DNA of 64,000 nucleotides. Origin: Pseudomonas sp. G2-4. Its GTDB lineage: Bacteria > Pseudomonadota > Gammaproteobacteria > Pseudomonadales > Pseudomonadaceae. Both the position numbers and the translations under genes were made by a program. Shown here one piece after another: positions 1 through 12,000 of the stretch. Each line of letters starts with the position of its first letter. Position 1 is the first letter of the stretch. The stretch covers positions 124,001-188,000 of the forward strand of contig NZ_CP125957.1 in the NCBI RefSeq assembly GCF_030064125.1. Direction: 5' to 3'. The notes below the pieces were generated by a model. It was not told the DNA's origin, made no database searches, and worked only from the letters and a program-made list of their open reading frames with translations.

Positions 1-3000
1 GCGTGAAGCTGTCGGACGAGCCGGCCGCCGAATCGACATAGTTCCAGTAGTCGGCATAGCCGGTGCCGCCCAGGTTCGACAGTTCAAAGGTGCCATTGCC
101 CTCGGCATGCACCGTGCCCACATAGCTGTCGGTCCATTTCTTGCCGTTTTTGGTCGACAGGTACATCTCGCCGTTTTCGTAGATGGTGTACTTGTGCGTG
201 CTGTCGATCGTCTGGCTGTAGAGCTTGCCGACGGTGTAATCGGCCGCACTCAATACGCTGTCGAGTTTGACGCTGCCGTACAACGTCGGGTTGGCCTGTT
301 CGCCAGTCTGGTAGAAGGTCGGCTTGCCGTCGGTAATGAAATACGTCAGGTTTTTCGCGCCGGTATTGCTCAGGGCTTCGCTGCTGTTGAAGAAGTTCGC
401 CGTGGTCTTGAACACGTCTTCGTAGTTGGTGCCGCCGCCGGAGACCATCGAATCCAGCACGCCTTTGAGCAGGGTCAACGCGCCCGGGTCGTTGAGGTTG
501 ACCGAGACGCTCTTGTTCACCTGGTTGTCGAAGTCCGCCAGGAAGATGTTCACTGTCCCGGAGTTGCCACCCATGCTCTGCTTGAGGGTATTGAACACCG
601 AGGTCAGCGAGTTCTTGGCTGCTGCAATGGACGCGTCGCTCATGCTGCCGGAGCTGTCGACCATGAACGCGATGTTGTAGTTGACGCCCGGCACTACGGT
701 CAGCCCGCCAATGTCGGCGACCACGATGTCGTTGCCGTCGGTGCCGGTGACGTTGTCACTGCCCGACGTGGCGGTGACGGCGTTATAGGTTGCCGGGTGC
801 ACGGTGACGGGGATCTGCGCCGTGCTCGTGGCCGAGCCGCCGAGGGCTTCGGTGGAGGTCGACGTCACGGTCAGGTTGAACTGGCCGTTGTAGTAGGTCG
901 GCGGTGTCAGGGTCAGGCTGCCCAGGTTCCAGCCAGTAACCGAGGTCTCGCCGTTGCTGCCCACGGTCGCGGTGTGGCCGGCGCCGTCGCTCAGCACGCT
1001 GCCTTCCGGGATGCCGCCGACCTTCACGCTCAGGCTTTCGGAGCCGTCGGTATCGGTCAAGGCGGTGGTGATCTTCGACAGGTTCACGCTGGTGCCTTCG
1101 GCGCCTTCGTTGAGCTTGTAGCCGTCGTAGTAACCTTCGCCGTTGGTGCCATGCAAGTCGGAGACGGTCACGCCGGCATTCGCCAGGTCGGACACGCCGG
1201 TGTACAGCGGTATGCCGGCCCCGCTCAGGTCGACCGGTGTGCTGCCGTTGACCGACAGGTTCACGTCATAACTGCCCGGGCCGGTCTGGTTGTGGTGGTA
1301 GATGTCCAGGGTGTAGTAGCCGCTGGTGGTCGGCGTGAACGAGCCGTTCAGCTTGCCGCCCGCGCCCCAGGTAATGCCCGCCACGTCTTTGCCGCCGATA
1401 GTCACCAGCAGACTGTCGTCGCCGGTGCCGCTGAAGGTATAGACCTTGCCAGCTTCGAGGAAAATCAGGCCCGAGGTTTTCGACGCTGTACCGGCGTTTA
1501 CGTTGCTGTCGGACTGCACGTTGGTCACGGTGCTGCTGCTGTTCGGCGTGCCGGCAGCGTCGATCACCGATTTGAGCGTGCCGGCTGGCGCACCATTGCC
1601 ATCGCTGCCCAGGCCCGACAGGCCGGTCCAGACTTCCTTGATCAGGCCGGTAGAGGCCACGCTGTTGCCGGCCACGTTGAGGCTCGGTGCGTCGGCGACC
1701 GGGGTGATGTCGATCTTCACGGTACCGGTATTGCCCAGCGCCTGGCCGTCGGTTGGCTGGAATTGGATCTGTGCGTAATCAGACTTCTGGTTGCCCACGC
1801 CGCTCGGGTTGCCGTTGGCGCCGGATTCGTTGGCGTCCGGGGTGAAGCGCAGCTTGCCGGCGTCGATGTCGGCCTTGGTGAAGGTCTGGTTGTTGGCCAC
1901 GTCCTTCCAGGTCGCGCCGTCAAGGTATTGCAGCTTGCCATCACCCGGCAGTCCGGTGATTTTCACGCCTTGGCTGGCGGCGGAACTGTCCACGTCGCTG
2001 ACGCCGAAGGTCGACCAGCCGAGCACCAGCGACGTGTCTTCGGTACCGGTCACCGCACCGCCAGTGGCCACTGGTGCATCGTTGACCCCGACCACGTTAA
2101 CAGTGGTGGTGGCGGTGTTGGAGTAGTTGCTGCCGTCGGTCACCGTCACGGTGATGACGCGCGGCACGGTGCTCGGATCTTCGCTGTTGTTGATGAAGCT
2201 GATGTTCTTGATCTGCTGCATGTAGTCGGCGAGCGTCGCGTTGCCCGAGAGCGTCAGCGTGACTTTGCCGTCGGTGCTGTTGGCGTTGATGCTGATGCCG
2301 TTGACGCTATTGCCCAGGTTCAGCGCATCGCCGGGCTGACGGTTGGTCAGCACGATGGTGGCGCCGGTCAGCATCGTGCTGTCCGGGTCGGTGATTTTCA
2401 GGTCGGTGTCGCCGATGGACACGCCCGGGCCGGTGGTGCCTTCGGTGAAGGTTACCTGATAATCGGCCCCGGTCTTGCCGCTGGAGTTGTTGGCGTCCAG
2501 GTCCAGTACCGGCGGCGCATCGTTGTCGATGATCGAGGTGCTGACGCTGCCGTTGGTGCCGCTGACCGCCAGGTGCTCGAAGTTGCCACCGGTGGCCGAG
2601 TCGACCTTGACCACGAAGTTTTCCGTGCCTTCGGTGATCTTGTCGTCCAGCGTCGCCACATTAAAGCTGGCGCTGGTGGCGTTGGCCGGGATCTTCACGG
2701 TGTAGACACCGGTGAAGTCCGAGCCGTCGGCGGCGGTGCCACTGTAGACGATCTTGATCGTCACCTCGGTCTGTGCCGGGTTTGTCAGGCTGACGGTGTA
2801 CGTGGCGGCCTGGCCTTCAGTGACAGAGGTGCTGCCGGTGATGCTGACGGTGGTGTTGTCGACGGTATCGCCCACGGCCGTCGAGGCGCCGGTCTTATCG
2901 ACAGCGATGGCTTCGAGGTTGCCGCCGGAGGCCGACTTGATCGTTTCGGTGATGGACGGTGCACCGGTGTAGACATCGTTGCCGACTGCGACGTCGAGCA

Positions 3001-6000
3001 CGCCCGAGCTTGCGCCCGCTGCGATGGTGATGGTTTTTCCGCTGTCGAGCGTGACGGTGACCGGACCATTCTGCGCAGTGACGGGTTTGCCGTCGGCACC
3101 GGTCAGCGTGGCGGTGTAGGTGATGGTGCCGTTTTCATTCACGGTCGGCGTAGCGGTCAGCGTCACGGTGGTGGTGTCGTTGACATCGCTGACGATGGTG
3201 CTGACAGGAGCGGTGTTCGGCGCGATGGCTTCGAGATTACCGCCAGTGGCAGTACTGATGCTTTCGCTGATGGTGGTCGGACCTTGGTAAACGTCGTTGC
3301 CAACAGCCACGTCCAATACGCCCGAGCTTGCACCGGCTGCGATGGTGATGGTCTTGCCGCTGTCCAAGGTTACGGTCACCGGACCGTTCTGCGCAGTGAC
3401 GGGTTTGCCGTCGGCACCGGTCAGGGTCGCGGTGTAAGTAATGGTGCCGTTTTCATTTACGGTCGGCGTAGCGGTCAAGGTCACCGTGGTGGTGTCGTTG
3501 ACGTCGCTGACCACGGTGCTGACTGGAGCGGTGTTCGGCGCGATGGCTTCCAGATTGCCGCCGGATGCCGAGGCAATCGACTCAGTTACCGTGGTCGGAC
3601 CTTGATAAACGTCATTGCCAACCGCTACATCCAATACGCCCGAGCTCGCGCCCGCTGCGATGGTGATGGTCTTGCCGCTATCGAGTGTGACGGTCACCGG
3701 ACCATTTTGCGCAGTGACGGGTTTGCCGTCGGCACCGGTCAGGGTAGCGGTGTAAGTGATGGTGCCGTTTTCATTCACGGTCGGCGTAGCGGTCAAGGTC
3801 ACCGTGGTGGTGTCGTCGATATCGCTAACGATAGTGCTGACTGGAGCGGTGTTTGGCGCGATGGCTTCCAGGTTACCGCCCGATGCCGAAGCAATCGATT
3901 CAGTCACCGTCGTTGGGCCTTGGTAAACATCGTTACCCACAGCGACATCAAGCACACCCGAGCTTGCGCCCGCAGCGATGGTGATGGTCTTACCGCTGTC
4001 CAAGGTTACGGTCACCGGACCGTTCTGCGCAGTGACGGGTTTGCCGTCGGCACCGGTCAGGGTCGCGGTGTAAGTGATGGTACCGTTCTCGTTTACGGTC
4101 GGTGTGGCGGTCAACGTCACGGTGGTGGTGTCGTTGACGTCGCTGACAATGGTGCTGACAGGAGCGGTGTTCGGCGCGATGGCTTCGAGATTACCGCCAG
4201 TGGCAGTACTGATGCTTTCGCTGATGGTGGTCGGACCTTGGTAAACGTCGTTGCCAACAGCCACGTCCAATACGCCCGAGCTTGCGCCGGCAGCGATGGT
4301 GATGGTCTTGCCGCTGTCCAAGGTTACGGTCACCGGACCGTTCTGCGCAGTGACGGGTTTGCCGTCGGCACCGGTCAGGGTTGCGGTGTAAGTAATGGTG
4401 CCGTTTTCATTCACGGTCGGCGTAGCGGTCAAGGTCACCGTGGTGGTGTCGTTGACGTCGCTGACCACGGTGCTGACTGGAGCGGTGTTCGGTGCGATGG
4501 CTTCGAGGTTGCCGCCGGATGCCGAGGCAATCGATTCAGTTACCGTAGTAGGACCTTGATAAACGTCATTACCGACGGCTACATCTAGCACACCCGAGCT
4601 TGCGCCCGCAGCGATGGTGATCGTTTTGCCGCTGTCCAAAGTCACGGTCACCGGACCATTCTGCGCAGTGACGGGTTTGCCGTCGGCACCGGTCAGGGTG
4701 GCGGTGTAGGTGATGGTGCCGTTTTCGTTCACGGTCGGCGTGGCGGTCAATGTCACCGTGGTGGTGTCGTTGATATCGCTGACGATAGTGCTGACTGGAG
4801 CGGTGTTTGGCGCTATGGCTTCCAGGTTGCCGCCGGTGGCGGTACTGATGCTTTCGCTGATGGTCGTCGGACCTTGATAGACGTCATTGCCAACGGCGAC
4901 ATCCAGCACACCCGAGCTGGCGCCCGCTGCGATAGTGATGGTCTTGCCGCTTTCCAAAGTGACGGTGACTGGACCATTTTGTGCGGTGACGGGTTTGCCG
5001 TCGGCACCGGTCAGGGTGGCGGTGTAGGTGATGGTGCCGTTTTCGTTCACGGTCGGCGTAGCGGTCAGCGTTACGCTGGTGGTGTCGTTGACATCGCTGA
5101 CGATGGTGCTGACCGGAGCCGTGTTCGGAGCAATGGCTTCCAGGTTACCGCCCGTGGCGGTGCTGATGCTTTCGCTGATGGTCGTCGGACCTTGATAGAC
5201 GTCATTACCGACGGCTACATCCAGCACACCCGAGCTTGCGCCCGCAGCGATGGTGATGGTTTTGCCGCTGTCGAGCGTGACAGTGACCGGACCATTCTGC
5301 GCAGTGACGGGTTTGCCGTCGGCACCGGTCAGGGTCGCGGTGTAAGTAATGGTGCCGTTTTCGTTCACGGTTGGTGTGGCGGTCAGCGTCACGCTGGTTG
5401 TGTCGTTGACATCGCTGACGATGGTGCTGACAGGAGCGGTGTTCGGTGCGATGGCTTCGAGGTTGCCGCCGGATGCCGAGGCAATCGACTCAGTTACCGT
5501 GGTCGGACCTTGATAAACGTCATTGCCAACCGCTACATCCAATACGCCCGAGCTCGCGCCTGCTGCGATGGTGATCGTTTTACCGCTGTCGAGCGTGACG
5601 GTGACCGGACCATTCTGCGCAGTGACGGGTTTGCCGTCGGCACCGGTCAGGGTGGCGGTGTAAGTGATGGTGCCGTTTTCATTCACGGTCGGCGTAGCGG
5701 TCAAGGTCACCGTGGTGGTGTCGTCGATATCGCTAACGATAGTGCTGACTGGAGCGGTGTTTGGCGCGATGGCTTCCAGGTTACCGCCCGATGCCGAAGC
5801 AATCGATTCAGTCACCGTCGTTGGGCCTTGGTAAACATCGTTACCCACAGCGACATCAAGCACGCCCGAGCTTGCGCCCGCAGCGATGGTGATGGTCTTA
5901 CCGCTGTCCAAGGTTACGGTCACCGGACCGTTCTGCGCAGTGACGGGTTTGCCGTCGGCACCGGTCAGGGTAGCGGTGTAAGTAATGGTGCCGTTTTCAT

Positions 6001-9000
6001 TTACGGTCGGCGTAGCGGTCAACGTTACGGTGGTGGTGTCGTTGACGTCGCTGACAATGGTGCTGACCGGAGCCGTGTTTGGCGCGATAGCTTCAAGGTT
6101 GCCGCCGGAGGCCGAAGCAATCGACTCAGTTACCGTGGTCGGACCTTGATAAACGTCATTACCGACGGCTACATCCAGCACACCCGAGCTTGCGCCCGCA
6201 GCGATGGTGATGGTCTTGCCACTGTCGAGTGTGACGGTCACCGGACCATTTTGCGCAGTGACGGGTTTGCCGTCGGCACCGGTCAGGGTAGCGGTGTAAG
6301 TAATGGTGCCGTTTTCATTTACGGTCGGCGTAGCGGTCAACGTCACGGTGGTGGTGTCGTTGACATCACTGACAATGGTGCTGACTGGAGCGGTATTCGG
6401 TGCGATGGCTTCGAGGTTGCCACCGGAGGCCGAAGCAATCGACTCAGTTACCGTGGTCGGACCTTGATAAACGTCATTACCGACGGCTACATCCAGCACA
6501 CCCGAGCTTGCGCCCGCAGCGATGGTGATGGTCTTGCCACTGTCGAGTGTGACGGTCACCGGACCATTTTGCGCAGTGACGGGTTTGCCGTCGGCACCGG
6601 TCAGGGTAGCGGTGTAAGTGATGGTGCCGTTTTCATTCACGGTCGGCGTAGCGGTCAAGGTCACCGTGGTGGTGTCGTTGACATCGCTGACGATAGTGCT
6701 GACAGGAGCGGTGTTCGGCGCGATGGCTTCGAGATTACCGCCAGTGGCAGTACTGATGCTTTCGCTGATGGTGGTCGGACCTTGGTAAACGTCATTGCCA
6801 ACCGCCACATCCAATACGCCCGAGCTTGCACCGGCTGCGATGGTGATGGTTTTGCCGCTGTCGAGTGTGACGGTGACCGGACCATTCTGCGCGGTGACAG
6901 GTTTGCCGTCGGCACCGGTCAACGTTGCGGTGTAGGTGATGGTGCCGTTTTCATTCACGGTCGGCGTGGCGGTCAATGTCACCGTGGTGGTGTCGTTGAC
7001 GTCGCTGACAATGGTGCTGACCGGAGCCGTGTTTGGCGCGATAGCTTCAAGGTTGCCGCCGGAGGCCGAGGCAATCGACTCAGTTACCGTGGTCGGACCT
7101 TGATAAACGTCATTACCGACGGCTACATCCAGCGCGCCCGAGCTTGCGCCGGCAGCGATGGTGATGGTCTTGCCGCTGTCCAAGGTTACGGTCACCGGAC
7201 CGTTCTGCGCAGTGACGGGTTTGCCGTCGGCACCGGTCAGGGTCGCGGTGTAAGTGATCGTGCCGTTTTCATTCACGGTCGGTGTGGCAGTCAATGTCAC
7301 CATGGTGGTGTCGTTGACGTCGCTGACCACGGTGCTGACTGGAGCTGTGTTCGGAGCAATGGCTTCCAGGTTACCGCCCGATGCCGAGGCGATCGACTCA
7401 GTAACCGTCGTTGGGCCTTGGTACACGTCGTTGCCAACGGCAACATCCAATACGCCCGAGCTTGCACCGGCTGCGATGGTGATGGTTTTGCCACTGTCGA
7501 GCGTGACGGTGACCGGACCATTTTGCGCAGTGACGGGTTTGCCGTCGGCACCGGTCAGGGTCGCGGTGTAAGTGATGGTACCGTTCTCGTTTACGGTCGG
7601 TGTGGCGGTCAACGTCACGGTGGTGGTGTCGTTGACGTCGCTGACAATGGTGCTGACAGGAGCGGTGTTCGGCGCGATGGCTTCGAGATTACCGCCAGTG
7701 GCAGTACTGATGCTTTCGCTGATGGTGGTCGGACCTTGGTAAACGTCGTTGCCAACAGCCACGTCCAATACGCCCGAGCTTGCGCCGGCAGCGATGGTGA
7801 TGGTCTTGCCGCTGTCCAAGGTTACGGTCACCGGACCGTTCTGCGCAGTGACGGGTTTGCCGTCGGCACCGGTCAGGGTAGCGGTGTAAGTGATGGTGCC
7901 GTTTTCGTTCACGGTTGGTGTGGCGGTCAGCGTCACCGTAGTGGTGTCGTCGATATCGCTAACGATAGTGCTGACAGGAGCGGTGTTCGGCGCGATGGCT
8001 TCGAGATTACCGCCAGTGGCAGTACTGATGCTTTCGCTGATGGTGGTCGGACCTTGGTAAACGTCGTTGCCAACAGCCACGTCCAATACGCCCGAGCTTG
8101 CACCGGCTGCGATGGTGATGGTTTTGCCGCTGTCGAGCGTGACGGTGACCGGACCATTTTGCGCGGTAACCGGATTGCCGTTGGCATCGGTCAGGGTCGC
8201 GGTGTAAGTAATGGTGCCGTTTTCATTTACGGTCGGCGTAGCGCTCAACGTCACGGTGGTGGTGTCGTTGACATCACTGACAATGGTGCTGACTGGAGCG
8301 GTGTTCGGAGCAATGGCTTCCAGGTTACCGCCCGATGCCGAGGCGATCGACTCAGTTACCGTCGTTGGGCCTTGGTAAACGTCGTTGCCAACAGCCACGT
8401 CCAATACGCCCGAGCTTGCACCGGCTGCGATGGTGATGGTTTTGCCGCTGTCGAGCGTGACGGTGACCGGACCATTTTGCGCGGTAACCGGATTGCCGTT
8501 GGCATCGGTCAGGGTCGCGGTGTAAGTAATGGTGCCGTTTTCATTCACGGTTGGTGTGGCAGTCAATGTCACCGTGGTGGTGTCGTTGACATCACTGACA
8601 ATGGTGCTGACCGGAGCGGTGTTCGGTGCGATGGCTTCCAGGTTACCGCCGGAGGCTGAGGCAATCGATTCAGTTACCGTGGTCGGACCTTGATAAACGT
8701 CATTACCGACGGCTACATCCAGCGCGCCCGAGCTTGCGCCGGCAGCGATGGTGATCGTTTTACCGCTGTCGAGCGTGACCGTCACAGGGCCGTTCTGCGC
8801 AGTGACGGGTTTGCCGTCGGCACCGCTCAGCGTGGCGGTGTAGGTGATGGTGCCGTTTTCGTTCACGGTCGGCGTAGCGGTCAGCGTCACGCTGGTGGTG
8901 TCGTTGACATCACTGACAATGGTGCTGACCGGAGCGGTGTTCGGCGCGATAGCTTCAAGGTTGCCACCGGATGCCGAGGCAATCGACTCAGTTACCGTGG

Positions 9001-12000
9001 TCGGACCTTGGTAAACATCGTTACCAACAGCGACATCGAGCACACCCGAGCTCGCGCCCGCTGCGATGGTGATGGTTTTGCCGCTGTCGAGCGTGACGGT
9101 GACCGGACCATTCTGCGCAGTGACGGGTTTGCCGTCGGCCCCGGTCAGTGTGGCGGTGTAGGTAATGGTGCCGTTTTCGTTCACGGTCGGCGTAGCGGTC
9201 AGCGTCACGCTGGTGGTGTCGTTGACATCACTGACAATGGTGCTGACCGGAGTGGTGTTCGGCGCGATAGCTTCAAGGTTGCCACCGGATGCCGAGGCAA
9301 TCGACTCAGTTACCGTGGTCGGACCTTGATAAACGTCATTACCGACGGCTACATCCAGCACACCCGAGCTTGCGCCCGCAGCGATGGTGATGGTCTTGCC
9401 ACTGTCGAGTGTGACGGTCACCGGACCATTTTGCGCAGTGACGGGTTTGCCGTCGGCACCGGTCAACGTGGCGGTGTAGGTGATGGTGCCGTTTTCGTTC
9501 ACGGTTGGCGTGGCGGTCAGCGTCACTGTGGTGGTGTCGTTGACATCGCTGACAATGGTGCTGACCGGAGCCGTGTTTGGCGCGATAGCTTCAAGGTTGC
9601 CGCCGGAGGCCGAGGTAATCGACTCAGTTACCGTGGTCGGACCTTGATAAACGTCATTACCGACGGCTACATCCAGCGCGCCCGAGCTTGCACCGGCTGC
9701 GATGGTGATGGTTTTGCCGCTGTCGAGCGTGACGGTGACCGGACCATTCTGCGCAGTGACGGGTTTGCCGTCAGCACCGGTCAGGGTCGCGGTGTAAGTA
9801 ATGGTGCCGTTTTCATTTACGGTCGGCGTAGCGGTCAACGTCACACTGGTGGTGTCGTTGACATCGCTGACGATGGTGCTGACTGGAGCTGTGTTCGGAG
9901 CAATGGCTTCCAGGTTACCGCCCGATGCCGAGGCGATCGACTCAGTTACCGTCGTTGGGCCTTGGTAAACGTCGTTGCCAACAGCCACGTCCAATACGCC
10001 CGAGCTCGCGCCCGCTGCGATGGTGATGGTCTTGCCGCTATCGAGTGTGACGGTCACCGGACCATTTTGCGCAGTGACGGGTTTGCCGTCGGCACCGGTC
10101 AGGGTAGCGGTGTAAGTGATGGTGCCGTTTTCATTTACGGTCGGCGTAGCGGTCAACGTCACGCTGGTGGTGTCGTTGACATCACTGACAATGGTGCTGA
10201 CAGGAGCGGTGTTCGGCGCGATGGCTTCAAGGTTGCCGCCGGAGGCCGAGGCAATCGACTCAGTTACCGTGGTCGGACCTTGATAAACGTCATTGCCAAC
10301 CGCTACATCCAATACGCCCGAGCTTGCACCGGCTGCGATGGTGATGGTTTTGCCGCTGTCGAGCGTGACGGTCACAGGACCATTTTGCGCGGTAACCGGA
10401 TTGCCGTCGGCACCGGTCAGGGTCGCGGTGTAAGTGATCGTGCCGTTTTCATTCACGGTCGGTGTGGCAGTCAATGTCACCGTGGTGGTGTCGTTGACGT
10501 CGCTGACCACGGTGCTGACTGGAGCGGTGTTTGGTGCGATGGCTTCCAGGTTACCGCCCGATGCCGAAGCAATCGATTCAGTAACCGTCGTTGGGCCTTG
10601 GTAAACGTCGTTGCCAACAGCCACGTCCAATACGCCCGAGCTTGCACCGGCTGCGATGGTGATGGTTTTGCCGCTATCGAGTGTGACGGTCACCGGACCA
10701 TTTTGCGCAGTGACCGGGTTGCCATTGGCATCGGTCAATGTGGCGGTGTAGGTGATGGTGCCGTTTTCATTCACGGTCGGTGTGGCGGTCAGCGTCACGC
10801 TGGTGGTGTCGTTGACATCGCTGACGATGGTGCTGACCGGAGCCGTGTTCGGAGCAATGGCTTCCAGGTTACCGCCGGTGGCGGTACTGATGCTTTCGCT
10901 GATGGTCGTAGGACCTTGATAGACGTCATTGCCAACGGCGACGTCCAGCACACCCGAGCTCGCGCCCGCTGCGATGGTGATGGTCTTGCCGCTTTCCAAC
11001 GTCACGGTCACCGGACCATTCTGCGCGGTAACCGAATTGCCGTTGGCATCGGTCAGCGTCGCGGTGTAAGTGATCGTGCCGTTTTCATTCACGGTCGGCG
11101 TAGCGGTCAAGGTCACGCTGGTGGTGTCGTTGACATCACTGACAATGGTGCTGACTGGAGCGGTATTCGGTGCGATGGCTTCGAGGTTGCCACCGGATGC
11201 CGAGGCAATCGACTCAGTTACCGTCGTAGGCCCTTGATAAACGTCATTGCCGACGGCTACATCCAGCACACCCGAGCTTGCGCCCGCAGCGATGGTGATG
11301 GTCTTACCGCTGTCGAGCGTGACGGTCACAGGACCATTTTGCGCAGTGACCGGGTTGCCATTGGCATCGGTCAATGTGGCGGTGTAGGTAATGGTGCCGT
11401 TTTCATTCACGGTCGGCGTGGCAGTCAACGTCACCGTGGTGGTGTCGATCGAATCGGTAATCGTAGTAACCGCAGGCGTGGTGCTTGGCACCAGATTTTC
11501 AAAGTTGCCACCGGTCGCGCCGGTAATAGTGGTACTGACAGTGCTGCCGTTGTTGTAGACGTCATTGGCCGGCGTCTCGACATTGACGGTGCCAGTCGTC
11601 TGGCCGGCTGCGATGGTGATGACCGAGCCATTGCTCAAGGTCACAGTCACTGGAGTCTGGGCCGGGTTGGTCAATGTAGCGGTGTAGGTGATCTGCCCGC
11701 CTTCGGTCACCGTATTGCCTGCCGTCAGGGTGACGGTGGTGGTGTCGATGGTGTCGGTAATCTGGGTTACGGCTGGCGTGGTGGGCAGGGTTACGGCAAT
11801 GCCGCTGCCGCCGGTGGTGCCGGTGACCGTCACGCTGATCTGGCTTGGGTCGTTATAGACGGTGTCGTTCGGTGCCAGCGGTACGTTGACGCTGCCGGTG
11901 GTTTGTCCGGCAGGAATCACGATCACGGAGCCGTTGGACAGGGTCACGGTCAGGTTGGTCAGGGGCGCCTGGGTGACGGTCGCGGTGTAGACCAGCACGC

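Noticed and set aside
2840..11425. Regular repeats considered as a CRISPR array
   Set aside because: Units are 318 bp, coding and near-identical throughout with no unique spacers.
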